A stretch of 64,000 bases of DNA from Kitagawia praeruptora (Eukaryota; Streptophyta; Magnoliopsida; Apiales; Apiaceae), in assembly GCA_037693485.1 (NCBI GenBank), contig CM075350.1:121828001-121892000 (forward strand), given 5' to 3'. Shown one piece after another: positions 21,724 through 33,528 of the stretch. The notes beneath the pieces are model-generated. The model was not told where the DNA came from, searched no databases, and saw only the letters and a program-made list of their open reading frames with translations. The translations under genes were made by a program, and so were the position numbers. Each line of letters starts with the position of its first letter. The first letter of the stretch is position 1.

Positions 21724-21898
21724 CAGTTAAACCTCAATAAATGAATATTCGATAAACGAATAACCTCATCAAATTAATAATTTTTTCCGGTCCCGACATA
21801 ATATAGACGGTGTATTTTTGATCTCGATAAATGAATAATCTCGATTAATGAATAAAATTTTCGAGTCCTGAGCGTATTCATTTATCGAGGTTTAACTG
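21724..21898. mobile_element. Emigrant-like (pogo) MITE
   Basis: 175 bp with ends CAGTTAAACCTCAATAAATG and CATTTATCGAGGTTTAACTG and TA flanks (21722-21723 and 21899-21900). The ends and the TCCCGACATAATATAGA interior resemble Emigrant/Lemi1-derived MITEs of the Tc1/mariner superfamily. Confidence 0.88.
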
Positions 21899-21900
21899 TA

Positions 21901-22770
21901 TCTCCCAAGTCCCAATCATCTCATGTTTTAAGACAAACTTTGATTTTTTTTTTAAAACTATCTTTTGATTAAATTTTTATTTAAAGAATATTTGGGTGAA
22001 CTTTTTTTCAGAATAAGTCAACTTATTTTAAGATAAAGTTAGAGATTTCTAACTTTTCAATTTATTCTTGTAATTTATTGAATTTCAAACATACATTAAA
22101 TACTTGTATAATTTTTTTTTTATAAAAATATAAAATTTTTATCAGAAAATAAGTTCATAAGTCTTTAATTAAAGTTCTGCCAAACAGACACTAAATTTTC
22201 CATTGTTCACATGTATAATAACAATTTCGACAAGTAAAGGCATTTCATCAAATGGCATTAATTGAATAATTAATTTTTGTAATATAATTATGGATTGAAT
22301 TTTTTATGAAATGTGTAGGTGCGATATATTAGATCCAATTAAATATTTAACATTTTTAGAAATGATTATATTTACTATTGCAGAGACTAATATGTTTTTA
22401 TAGTGTGATATTTTCTCAATTTCTCTCATTTCTTTACACTTTTTTATTTTTTTAATGTCTATTTCAATTTTTTACATTCCAAACTTACCCAAATAGTAAA
22501 GTATTATAAAATAAAAAATAGTTACATCTACTAATTTCCTCCACTAAAATCAATTTATTACATAAAATATTGATTGGTCTCATTACTTAGTATTTATTTT
22601 TGCTGTAAAATATTGATTAATTTATAATTAAAAATTATAAGATTATTACATATACACACACTACTGGTAGTGACTTAGCATCCTCTCTCTCACACGCGCA
22701 CACACAGAGTTGAGGACCCCAAACACACTAATCAACTTTTGGTAGCTTTTTTGTATTTGTCTGCCCCCTG
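21901..22770. other. Upstream region of the PUB gene
   Basis: AT-rich sequence with no gene. The last ~100 bp are less AT-rich (TCTCTCTCACACGCGCACACA at about 22684-22704) and presumably hold the proximal promoter of the following gene. Confidence 0.4.
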
Positions 22771-22777
22771 ACAAAGA

Positions 22778-22787
22778 TATATATAAA
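22778..22787 (+). promoter_or_regulatory. TATA box of the PUB5-like gene
   Basis: TATATATAAA followed by GC, about 25-35 bp upstream of a pyrimidine-rich leader. It is the best TATA match in the 900 bp before the start codon. Confidence 0.6.
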
Positions 22788-22809
22788 GCAAAACCATCAT
22801 TTTCACTAT

Positions 22810-23658
22810 ACTTGGCTTCAAGTTTACCTTTCAATAATCTTCTTTCATCCCTTCTTCATTCTTCTTCTTTTTTGCATCCCTTGAGTCCAAGACTTGGGCT
22901 GCTCTACCTGGTTTCTTCTGCTACATAAAATCTTCAAGTTACCTGTATTATTAGTAAACGTGCCTGGAGGAAATTTCAAAGCCTGGAAAATTCTAATGGT
23001 GGTTGATGATGGTTTAGCCGTGTTGTATCTTTTTTTACCAGTGGGTTCTGGCTAGTTTTCGATATTATTACAAGGGTCATACTTTTTTCAAGCTTCTGTT
23101 TGTTCTGTTGAGGTATTTTTTTTAAACATCTTCTTGATATTTGAAGAACATTTGTTGATAATTATGCATTAATTTGGTGATTTGGTTGTAGATGTATCTG
23201 TTTTGCTCCTTAATTGTGTGTGTGTGTGTGGTTGTGTTATTCATATATCACTTAAACGATGTAAAAATTTGTTTTGATGGTTAAAAGAGTTGTGAATTCT
23301 TGACTATCCAGCAGTGTTTTTATGGTAAATTTGAGATTTTTTAGGTATATATGAGAGCTTTCCTTGACAGAATAGAATTAAATGCTTACTTTCAAAAACT
23401 TAAATGATACATGCTGACACCTTTCTTGTTACTTTTTTTGTTTTGTTTAGATAAGTTAGTACTCATGTTTTTAAGCTAGGTTGTGGCTTAGGCTTAGATT
23501 TTTTTACAGAAGATCTCTTGTATGGCCAAGATTTGTGCTTTGAACTTAAAAGCGGGTTTACTAGTAGCTGAAACTAGCCAATATCTCGCTGTTCATAAAT
23601 TGGTATGTATTGGAAGAATATGATAATCAAAGTGTTCAATCATTTTCTTCACTTGCAG
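22810..23658 (+). other. 5' leader exon and leader intron of the PUB5-like gene
   Basis: The leader starts about 25-30 bp past the TATA box and ends at 23112 (TTGAG|GTATTT). The intron ends at the ACTTGCAG acceptor (23651-23658), 22 bases before the ATG. An alternative acceptor TTCATTTCAG directly precedes the ATG at 23680. Confidence 0.6.
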
Positions 23659-23680
23659 ATTTAGGACTTATTCATTTCAG

Positions 23681-26600
23681 ATGGGGATAGATGGTGCTAA
23701 TTTTGCTGACCCTGCGCCTGCTTTTCCTCCTACTCGTGCTGTAAAGGTAACGTCTGATTTTAAATCAAAAGCTATTTAAATTTTATACCTCAGATGGTCT
23801 AAGCTTGAAACTTAACATTAATGATTGAAAAGAACTGTAATTTAAGAAAGAAGAAGGGTACTATATGTATATACAGTAACAAGTTTTTGAAGTTATATTA
23901 ATGCAACTATCGTTTGTATCATTATTATTTCCACATTTCTTACGTTTTAATAAGGCGATTATAGCAGATAATTAGAAGAACTCTTACATAACATTGTAGG
24001 TTCATTCTCGAATGTGTACTGAGCTGATGAAATTGGTTGCGAGTGGCACAAAATTACTTCCACAAATAGAAGCAGCCCGACCTGGAGGTACATCAGGAAT
24101 ACAGGCACTTTGCCTGTTAAGTAATACAATTGAGAAAGCAAAGTCAATAATTGAAGACTGCTGCCACTCCAGTAAACTCTATTTGGTATGTATCTTACGT
24201 TGATCCACTAACTTGACAGTAAAATACCTAAAATTATACTGTCTATACTTTTAATATTAACAGTATGACTGTATAAAGCTACAACTAATACATCTTATTC
24301 TTTTTAGTTTTTTTCACCTTCTGACTGTAAACAAAGTTAGAAAGAAAGGATGTTTTAACTGAATTAAGAATTTTGATGTATGATGTCAGCCTATTGTTGA
24401 CAAATACTGGTCACTCTATCTTAATATCTTTGTATATTAGGGTATATCTTCTAGCTTCAGATTTTGCCTTCATACAAGTTATTCTATAATCAATCGACTC
24501 TAATGCTGTTTATCATGATTTCCCAGGCTATTACAGGGGATGTAATACTATCAAGATGTGAAAAAGCAAGGAAGTCATTTGTTCAAAGCTTGAGTCAAAT
24601 ACAATATGTGGTTCCAGTCATGATGGCCTCAGAGGTTAGCTAAAACAATACACTTCTGTTTTGATTTCTGATCACCTTTTCTGTTGTCAAGACTCAAGAG
24701 TGATTTGTTGGTACTTATTATGTGATACGATAAATGGCTTCTAGGCATTGTTGCGGTCTGTCCAATTCGAAACTAGACTAAGAAAATCACTGTTGAAATG
24801 GTCAAATTGTTAATATACAAATTTGAATTAACCACGTAACAAAAAAAAATATGTTACTATTTCACTCTTGTACTAAAACATTTGTACCTCTTTTAGTGGG
24901 GAAAAAATCGCGTGTAGGTTTAAACTTAAAATAAATCTTTTGATGTACATTTAATTTAATTATTAATTCTTGGTATGTAGGAGTAGTATTTTTCTATACC
25001 ATACAAGTCAAAAGGGGTTAAGTGGTAATTGCTAATTATTTTTCATTTGCAGATTTCACATATTATATTTGATCTTAATGGCGCAACACTTGTTTTGGAC
25101 CCGTCAGAAGAAGAGGCTGGGAAAGTTATGAAAACGCTACTCCAGCAATACTCATCTGCAACAAATTCAATAGAAGAATCTGCAATTCAGTCTGTTCAAA
25201 TGGCTGCTTCGAGGCTTCATATTACATCACCAAAGTCTATCTTAATAGAAAAAAGATCCATTAAAAGGCTGCTTGATAAAGTTGGTGATAGTGCTCCTGC
25301 AAAGAAGAGAATCTTATTATTCCTTCTGAATTATTTGAAGAAATATGAAAAATCTATCGCGAGGGGAAACTTGGATAATGCTTATGTAGAGCATGAAAAT
25401 TCGAATTTGTTTGCTAGCTCTCGTGAGCAGTATATTGAGATAAAATCTCGCACTGCCTATATTCCTGCTGAGGCTCAAATGGACATGTTAAGTAGAGCGA
25501 TACCACCCGAAGAGTTTAGGTGTCCGTTATCATCTAGAATGATGTATGAACCCGTAATCATTGATTCCGGAGAAACTTTTGAAAGGATGTTTATACAAAA
25601 GTGGTTTAGTGAAGGCCACAATACATGTCCAAAGACTAAAAAGAAGTTGGCTCATCTTTCTTTAACACCAAATGTCATGATGAAAAATCTGATCTCAAGA
25701 TGGTGTACTGCATATGGAGTGACTATTCTTGACCCTTTTATGCAGTCAGAAGCAGTTCCCTTGCAGGAAAGTTCTCTAAATTCAATTGCTAGCCTGAGCA
25801 ATTCCATGTGTAATCTTAGTCTCCCGACTGACTTTAGTAGTGTATCAATTGGATGCTCAGATACCAGTCTGAATTCAGAATCGTCATTTGATAATATGCC
25901 AGATAGAGGCGACTCTGTATTTCTGAAGAGGAAGAGCAGCGGTGATTCTAAAACATCGACCAGAAATGCCAATAATCATATCACAGACAGCGAGCAGTTA
26001 CAAAAACTTGATTCATTTACTTGGGAATCCCAATGCAAGCTGGTTGATGACTATAAGATTCATCTCAACAATGACAGTGAAACCATCCAATTTGCATCAG
26101 AGGAGAATTTTGTAGATCCGCTTATTAAATTTTTAGAGAAGGCACGTGATCTTAATGACGTGAAGGCTCTGAGAGCTGGATGTTTATTGTTGTTGGCGTT
26201 TGTGACTAAATCCAGGTAAACATCTCTTTTCATTTATTTGGTGTTGCTTTCTCATATCTTAGACGCAGTCTGTCGCCTATGACATAGGTTTTAGATGCCC
26301 ATGTGGTACAATTGCTACATGATTACAACTCGACTGTTTCCTGTTTCCATGTTCCTTTTAAGTTCCTTTTGAGTTAAAAATGTTTTGGCCAGAATAGCTT
26401 GAATTATGCATGGCAAAACCATATTTCAAAATTTAAAGCTTAACAAAATAGATTTAGTAGCCCTCTATGCAATGCGCTATCTTCTTCTCCTGGGCTTCAA
26501 CAATAAATTTCAAGACTTTTAGAATTTTTCCACACACTGACACACAAATGTGGGGGGGGGGGGGGGGGGGATGTAGTGACACACTTAAGGCATGTCTAAT

Positions 26601-27748
26601 AATCCAGTGGATGGACCTCAATTTAGTTTAAGATTAATTACTTTGTACCGTCTGGGAACTGTAAACTTAGAACAAAGTAATGCAGTGAATTTTTTAGGAT
26701 TCGTTTATATACTCTTTTTTACACACTATCGCAGTATGTAATAGTTTGAAATGTACCTTGTTGGTACCAGATATTTTACTGAAATCTTAGTAAAGGTTGC
26801 TCTTTTGATTTCACTTTGCATCGTGCAATATTTTTCTTTGCTTCGTGTTCAGGATGAAGTAGCTATATACTTCCATTTGTCTTTTACTCATGCCCATCAA
26901 TCTTAAAATAATAAAATTCTTAATTAAATTGTGTGTATAATGTTTGTAGTATTCTCTCAAAATTTAATTTGACATGTTTTATTTTTCACAGGAGTGGAGG
27001 TCAATACTTAAACGAAGGAGTGTATGTTCTGTTAGCTTCATTTTTCTATTCAGAATTAGCTACAGAAGCTGTCTGCATAATTGAGATTCTGTCTCACTAC
27101 CAATACTGCAGAACTAAAATTGCAGCATCTGGTGTTATTTCTTCAATCATACAGGTTCTTGAGGTCCAGATTAGAGAATTGTATGAACCAGCCATTAGGA
27201 TACTGTACAACTTGTCCTTGGACAATGAAATTCAAGCCTACATTGTGCCAACAGATTTTCTTTGTAAACTGGTTCCTTACTTTGAAGACAGTTCCCTTGC
27301 AAGATATTGCATAACTATTTTAAAGAGTTTGTGCAACCATGAAGCTGTGAGGGTATCCGTGGCTGAAACTGATGGGTGTATAGCTTCCATTGCTAGAATG
27401 CTTGAGATGGATAGTACTGAAAACCAAGAACATGCAGTCGATATTCTCCTATCACTATGCTCTCAACGTGATAGATATAGTCAGTTGGTCATGGATGAGG
27501 GTGTTATTCCTTCTTTGGTCAGCATATCTATCAATGGAAACGAGAGAGGAAAGGCAAGTGCAATGGAACTCCTCCGTCTATTCCGAGATGTGACAGATAA
27601 TGATAATATGCAAGAAACTCCAGAATCTGATAAGAATATATCGAGTGACTCTGATGACAATATTAAAGAGCACCAACCATCTCCCAAGCCTCGTGGTTTC
27701 TTGAAGAAGATGTCGATCTTCTCAAAGTCGGGCCCAAAAAAGAGATGA
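23681..27748 (+). CDS. PUB5: PUB5-like U-box/ARM E3 ubiquitin ligase
   Basis: Coding exons 23681-23746, 24000-24185, 24527-24634, 25053-26215 and 26992-27748 join in frame through GT-AG introns into 759 residues. A leader exon (about 22810-23112) is spliced to 23659. The N-terminal helical part (V-H-S-R-M-C-T-E-L-M-K-L, E-A-A-R-P-G) matches the PUB N-terminal domain. The U-box is at about 271-345 (P-P-E-E-F-R-C-P-L-S, then E-P-V-I-I-D-S-G-E-T-F-E-R, T-C-P-K-T). ARM-type helical repeats fill about 430-690. The tail is acidic and then basic, ending K-K-R. U-box proteins load ubiquitin from an E2 onto targets, and the ARM part binds substrates or regulators. The exon order and N-terminus resemble Arabidopsis PUB5, which is the family assignment. 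The substrate is unknown. No lesion was found. Length is close to that of PUB5 (about 720). Confidence 0.93.
26552..26570 (+). repeat. G19 homopolymer in a PUB5-like intron
   Basis: Nineteen consecutive G in the intron 26216-26991. It is likely length-variable, and the count may be inexact in the assembly. Confidence 0.9.
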
Positions 27749-28150
27749 CAGAATCAGATTTTTTTCTTCAAGGCCTTTCAGTAGGCTCCAAGATGTTGTC
27801 AACCTGGACATAACATTAAGTTGATAGAATAGAAAATGCGCAAGGCCTTATCCCTCCGATTTGGCCGGAGCCTGGATAGCATAATGACAATACTAATATA
27901 GTTCTTTTGACTGTATATTTTTGGTGATATTAACTTCTGCTATTCTGCAGGTATTGTAGCTGTGTATGTATGGTCATATTAACTTGTGTGCTTGTTTCTT
28001 TTATTTAGGAGTGGCCTTCTCCAGACTTGATGGTAACAAAAATTTGTAGTTTTACATCATTGTGTGTAATTGTATAGTTAACTGAGATGTATAAGTTCTG
28101 GTCTCTAAGCAGTTGTAATAATTTTTATTACCAGTTTTGCCAACCTTTGT

Positions 28151-28844
28151 AGTTATGTTCAACAACTTATAATTTTCATCTAGAATTGGTTATAGTGGCC
28201 ATTTTATCTCTGTCCATTTATTTGTATAACTAGAAATGCCAGGGTTTTCAAATTATTTACTATTTTAAACTGTGCATTCTTTAATTTCACTTGTTATTTG
28301 AAAGCAATTTTAGGAATTGAGAACGGTTTTAGGAATATTTATCTTTTCAACATTTTAGAAAATGAATGTCAAAATAATATTAAATAATGATTATACAAAA
28401 TTTATTGAAACTGTTAATACATGTCCTAAGATTTGGCAAATATAGCCAAGTGCTAAGAGGAATGTTTAGACAAAAATTTTACTAACAGAAAATGCCACAA
28501 CTCCCGAAATCACTTAATGTCGAGTTATCATTACATGATTGGTTACATTTTTATAAATGTGATGGATTACTCGGACATTAACATGAATTTCGCAAATAAA
28601 ATAATGTCATATATCATTCAGAAACATTTTTAAGATTTTTTGAAATACGTAGCATTATTTTTTTTACAAAATATGCATAAGTTTTATTTTTGGAATGATA
28701 CACGAATTTTTTAACTAAGAAATCTATCCATCTGAGATGCCCTTACAAACTTACGATTGCCCAGGAAAAAGCTGAGAATAAATAACATATTTCAAAAATT
28801 AAAGCTAGATAATACTCCATAAATTAAGACATCTATTATATATA
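28151..28844. other. Intergenic, no gene seen
   Basis: AT-rich sequence after the 3' untranslated region of the PUB5-like gene, which probably ends between 28000 and 28150. Confidence 0.4.
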
Positions 28845-29107
28845 CTAACTTATAGTCTTATAGCTCGTGCAAAACACGGGTTACTTTTAATTATTTATAA
28901 TTTATTTATAATGTAATATAATATTATAAATATTAATTTTATTAAAATGTTATTGGAAAAATTCGAAACTTACATATTTGTGTACAATAATTTTTAGTAT
29001 TAAATTTAAATTAATATATTGTTGGCGGGAATCGAACCTTCTACCTCTGTATATAACAACTTTTAGTATTATTATATCTAACGGTCATGATATATATATA
29101 GTATAGA
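28845..29107 (-). mobile_element. Short minus-strand Helitron
   Basis: On the minus strand it begins TCTATACTATATATATATCA (29107 leftward) and ends with the hairpin region AACCCGTGTTTTGCACGAG and a terminal TTAG at 28848-28845, followed by T. The outer bases are A and T. Compared with the other Helitrons here the end has gained ACTATAAGT, and the usual CTAG is TTAG. Confidence 0.75.
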
Positions 29108-29543
29108 TACTGTAATACAACATGGGGAAATTTGATGAGCAAATTAAATCAAAATGACTATTTTACCCCTCTTGATTAATACATATTAATATTTTATATT
29201 CATTGATGTATATTAATAGTTCTTGGTTATTACATATTAATATTTTATATTCATTGATTTTTATTAATAGTTCTGTAATTAAGATGCATGTTTAAAATTT
29301 ACATTTATATTACCTGAATTTAATTTTACATTTAACATCACATCACTTCTTAATTGTAAAATATTAATATCTCGTATCTCGTATTTATTAAAGTGTATTT
29401 ATTGTTTTGTCATTAATATATGAATTTGCAAATATTTACATTTGTGTTACATCAAATAATTTTTAAATAAAAATAAATTACAAATATTGACATTTATATA
29501 TGTTGAGTAAAAAGTTCATGAAAAGTTTTTTAACATTTTCATC
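29108..29543. other. AT-rich spacer, no gene seen
   Basis: Contains two copies of TTACATATTAATATTTTATA (about 29177 and 29225). Nothing coding. Confidence 0.4.
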
Positions 29544-29548
29544 CTGAC

Positions 29549-31625
29549 TGTAAAACCCCGTTAATTTTTATTTTATTTTATTATTAGATATTAGATTTTT
29601 AAGTCATTTTTATTTATTTAGATAATTATGTTAATTAGTAATTTTTAGAATTCTTTTTGTGCAAGATATTTTGAGTAAGGATGATATTTTTATTAGAGGA
29701 AAGAAGTGTGAAAAGATTTTTAGAGAATCAGTACCATTTAATTTAAGATATTTGTGTGAATTAGGATATTTTTAATTTACGTATTACTGGAAGTTTTAAA
29801 GTTACCTTAATTAGATTAGGGTTTTTGTGTCTATATAACAAACCCCTAGAATTATTTTAATTATTTGAGGCTTGTACAGAATTCATCGAAGTTAGTGAGG
29901 TACGTCTCAGATTCGTGCTTTAATAACATGTGCTCATTACATCTGATCTGTTTGTTTTGTACTCATGCTTCTATTGACATATTATACTTATACATTCATG
30001 TTTTGTTATTTATTCGGATTAAACCTAAAAAGAATTTCATGTTGTTAACTGTCTAGCATGTTTATAATAATTATGATTGTGATAGGTATCATTAAAAATT
30101 GATAACATGTATATCGTAATTAAATTTTAAGTTTTTTTTATACTTTAATTCGATGATTTATGTGTATGAGTAAAAGTGATGATTTTATTTTAATTGTTAC
30201 AAAGATCATTATTTAGTGTTAGAATTGGAGAGTATCATAATTATTTTGGCATCCCTGTATTTAATTTAAGAGGATTAGTTATGTTTTGTTGTTCCAGCAT
30301 GCTCTAGTAAAAGAAAATAAGTGAGTTGGTCATTCATGGTTATTAGAATAAATATTTGGTTGCTCACTTTAAAGTGTTTTAATATACATATGCTTACATG
30401 CTGTGTTATTAACAATTATTTGTTAGTGATTGTTTTAGCAATTCGTAGGTTAATACATTACCTGGTCATGCTCTGAGCTTATGGACATTAGCTTCTGAGG
30501 CCCATTTGCTTTGTTTCTGTTTTTGGTTTAATTTCTGGTCTAGTAGTATAACACTGGATTAGTGTTTGATTTCTAATCTTTTTAAAATTTAATTTTTAAT
30601 ATTTCAGTCTCTGTCATGTTTTATATAGTACAGTTGTGGGTGTCTGTCTGGTACAGTATTACTTGTGCGAAATTTATTTATTAAGTAAATAATTAATTGT
30701 TTTTGGTTTACTAAATTATAGGATTGTTCGTGCAATTGTTTTTGGTATTTATTATCGACGTAGAGGTAAGTACTTTTTGACTTATTTTTATTTTTCGAAA
30801 TGATTTTGATATTATGATTTCGATTTCGTATAAGATATAAGATATTGATTTTCGAACTGTATAAGATATAAGATACGAGAATCTTCGAATCCCTCAGTCT
30901 CTACGTTTCGAACCCGTTCGTAATTTACGCTATAGTTCCGGAACTAGCCTTAGATACCCTTAGTAGGCGCACAAGTGTGCAACTTTAGATACCTATTAAG
31001 GGTGCGTAATTATTGAACTTTAGATGCCGGTCACTGGCAAAGTGTGGCGAAAGAATAAGAATAAGATGCCGGTCACTGGCAAAGTGTGGCCGTAGAGCAA
31101 GACTGTGGTATTTTCGATTTTCGTCTCATTTTATTTCTGTTTTCTGCTCCTGTTTCTGATTTAAATTCTGTATTTTGAAAATATAAAATTTTGGGTTGGA
31201 ATTGTTTTCATAAATGTTTGCAAACTTATATTGGATTTTGAAAATTGTTTTATTAAAAACGCCCATTGATTTTCTGATTTTAAGAATATATGTTAGTCAA
31301 TTTGTACTTGTTGAGTTGTGTAGCTCACTCTTTTCAAATATTTCAGGTTGTTAAGCTTTGGATCGAATGTGAGCTTATGGATTTCGTGCTATGTGATTTA
31401 TTGCTATTATTGGAAAAGACTTATAGTTTATTTAGAATAATTTCAGTGAATTATTAGACATTGATCATTGGATTTGTGGAGCTGCGTCTCCGGTTTTATG
31501 ATTTTGAATTATTCAGTTTGACCGCTGCTTTGACTTTGTGGATTATTTGGTTTATTTAAATAAAGAATTCTTTTTATTTAAGTTTCGTAATTAGATTTAA
31601 TAGTCCGAAAAGTCGGGCTGTTACA
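29549..31625 (+). repeat. 5' LTR of the gag-only element
   Basis: 2077 bp, with a likely TATA box in GTCTATATAACAAACC (about 29829). It contains two copies of GATGCCGGTCACTGGCAAAG (about 31027 and 31062) and GTATAAGATATAAGATA repeats (about 30828 and 30859). It lacks three short stretches present in the other LTR. Confidence 0.9.
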
Positions 31626-31627
31626 GT

Positions 31628-31640
31628 TGGTATCAGAGCC
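31628..31640 (+). promoter_or_regulatory. Primer binding site, initiator Met tRNA
   Basis: TGGTATCAGAGCC lies two bases after the 5' LTR and is complementary to the 3' end of plant initiator tRNA-Met. Confidence 0.9.
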
Positions 31641-31850
31641 TAGGTTTTCCTTCGGAGTGTATTAGGTATGGGACTAGTACATTCCCTAGGATGCGATCCC
31701 ATAGACTACCTTTTAGGTTTAACTTGTGAGTTTGGGCCTTACGATTTTGGTGTTATATATGATATTTATTATCTTGAAATTTTGTAGATGTAAGGAAACG
31801 ATTCGTTTAGCAAGAAGGTGTCTTTTAGCGACCCTAGCGAGCGTTTTTCG

Positions 31851-32216
31851 ATGGACGATGCACCTGGTTACAATAGTGACGACTTTGTCAACCGACCTCA
31901 TCCGGAAGAAGCCATTGATGAGTCTATGGAAGAAGATCCAAAAGATAGAGACATCGGACTTTTGAAGGAGGAGCTCGAAATCTACAAGAAAAGGATGGCG
32001 CTTGACGATGAAAAGAGAGAGGATGCGATCGAGACGTTGAGGATTCGAACTGAAACGGTGGAAAGGGTCATCTCCAAAGTTTGTGGAATGCGATTACGAA
32101 AGTGGTGTCGTCCGGGACAAGAGAAGGCAATGAAGAGCATATTCATGGTGACCCGAAAATGGATCAAAAAGACTCGAAAGGACGTAGAGGAGACATTAGC
32201 ACACGATTACGATTGA
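31851..32216 (+). CDS. Unknown small ORF upstream of gag
   Basis: 121 residues from ATG 31851. The frame is open a little further upstream without another ATG. I do not recognise the protein. It is charged: an acidic first third (E-E-D-P-K-D-R-D), a central K/E-rich helical stretch (L-L-K-E-E-L-E-I-Y-K-K-R) likely to form a short coiled coil, and a basic end (M-R-L-R-K-W-C-R-P, R-K-W-I-K-K-T-R-K-D-V-E). It lies between the primer site and gag inside the gag-only element, in the place where some elements carry an extra ORF. No nuclease or zinc motif is visible. It could be a captured host exon, a diverged N-terminal Gag part, or untranslated sequence that happens to be open. Confidence 0.45.
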   Translation: MDDAPGYNSDDFVNRPHPEEAIDESMEEDPKDRDIGLLKEELEIYKKRMALDDEKREDAIETLRIRTETVERVISKVCGMRLRKWCRPGQEKAMKSIFMVTRKWIKKTRKDVEETLAHDYD

Positions 32217-32452
32217 TTTGATTGTAATGTTAGGATTTACGAGAGAGTGAGAAATAGTTTGAAATAAGACCTTAGCTATTATAAGTGTTTAGTTAAGAGA
32301 AACCCTATGATTTGATTTTTGTTTTTATACTCAGATTTTGTGGGAATAAATTAAGTATTGATGTGATTTAATATTGTGTTTTGTCTCCTTATATATTGTT
32401 GTAAGTTTGTTACTTGTGTGTAAGAGAAAATTATTTTATTATCTTAGGAAAG

Positions 32453-33448
32453 ATGAACGGAGAAGGCAACAACAATGACAATCAGAATGGTAACAACAAT
32501 GGTGATGGTGGGAATGTATTCGATCAGCTAGCTGAGACTCTGGCTACACTCGTGAATCAGCAACCCAAGCAACAGAATATCGTCTCTCAGTTCAAGCGTT
32601 TGAACCCGCCAACTTTCGATGGGGCGACTGATCCGGCCATAGTCGAGATGTGGATACAGGAGATGGAAAAAGCTTTCGGACTTCTCAGCAGCAACGAGGA
32701 GCAAAAGGTCACCTTAGCTGTGTATCAACTGCAAGGCAGTGCTTATGACTGGTGGCTCATGGAGAAAAGAAAGAACGAGACCGCAACCGCTGAAGGAGAA
32801 CCGGAACCATACACCTGGGCAAAGTTCAAGAAGGCATTGGAAGACAAGTACTTTCCAAGAACCATTCGTCTGCAAAAAGAGAGGGATTTTATTCGGCTTG
32901 AGCAAGGTGGAAAGACTGTTACTGAATATGAAGCGGAATTTGCAAAGCTCTCGAAGTATGCGCCGACCTTAGTGGTAGATGAAAGCAGCCGAGCAAGAAG
33001 ATTGGAAGAGGGACTTCGAACCGACATTAGGAATTCGGTGGCGTCTTTTGAACTTCAAACGTACGAGGCTGTGCTTAACAAGGCATTGGTGATTGAGAGG
33101 GGCCTAGCTGAATCTGAAAAGACGACAAACAACTGGAACAAGAAGAGGTTCGCTCCAACTGGTGGATTTTCGAATCAAAGGGGACCCTTTAAGAAGCCAC
33201 ATGTGTACGATCAGATGGGAGGCCAAGGTGATCGAGATAAATGTTCGAGGTGCGGTAAGAACCATCCCGACAAGGACTGCCGATGGAACACGGGTGCCTG
33301 TTTTCACTGCGGAGAAGTAGGACACAAGATTTCTGAGTGCCCACACAACCCACCACCAAGGAATGAAGCTGCACCAAGGAAGGAAGCTGATAAGAAGATT
33401 GGCATTGGACGTGTGTTTCAGCTCAGTGGAAGTCGCACCAACTATTAA
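32453..33448 (+). CDS. gag: Retrotransposon Gag (nucleocapsid) protein
   Basis: 331 residues from ATG 32453, after a purine-rich leader. The N-terminus is low-complexity and Asn/Gly-rich. Residues about 45-220 form a Ty3/gypsy-type retrotransposon gag domain (F-K-R-L-N-P-P-T-F-D-G, W-I-Q-E-M-E-K-A-F, Y-Q-L-Q-G-S-A-Y-D-W-W). A basic linker and two zinc knuckles follow, first C-S-R-C-x3-H-x4-C at about 264 and then the classic C-F-H-C-x4-H-x4-C at about 283. Gag packages the element RNA. The frame stops after the knuckles with no protease or polymerase behind it, and the polypurine tract and 3' LTR follow within about 80 bp. The ORF is uninterrupted, which suggests recent selection or recent insertion. 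Confidence 0.9.
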   Translation: MNGEGNNNDNQNGNNNGDGGNVFDQLAETLATLVNQQPKQQNIVSQFKRLNPPTFDGATDPAIVEMWIQEMEKAFGLLSSNEEQKVTLAVYQLQGSAYDWWLMEKRKNETATAEGEPEPYTWAKFKKALEDKYFPRTIRLQKERDFIRLEQGGKTVTEYEAEFAKLSKYAPTLVVDESSRARRLEEGLRTDIRNSVASFELQTYEAVLNKALVIERGLAESEKTTNNWNKKRFAPTGGFSNQRGPFKKPHVYDQMGGQGDRDKCSRCGKNHPDKDCRWNTGACFHCGEVGHKISECPHNPPPRNEAAPRKEADKKIGIGRVFQLSGSRTNY

Positions 33449-33528
33449 GGTATGATTTATTTTCTTTGTGATTTATTTTATTTTATAATTGTGAATTTGG
33501 GGACCAAATTCTTTTAAGGAGGGAAGAA

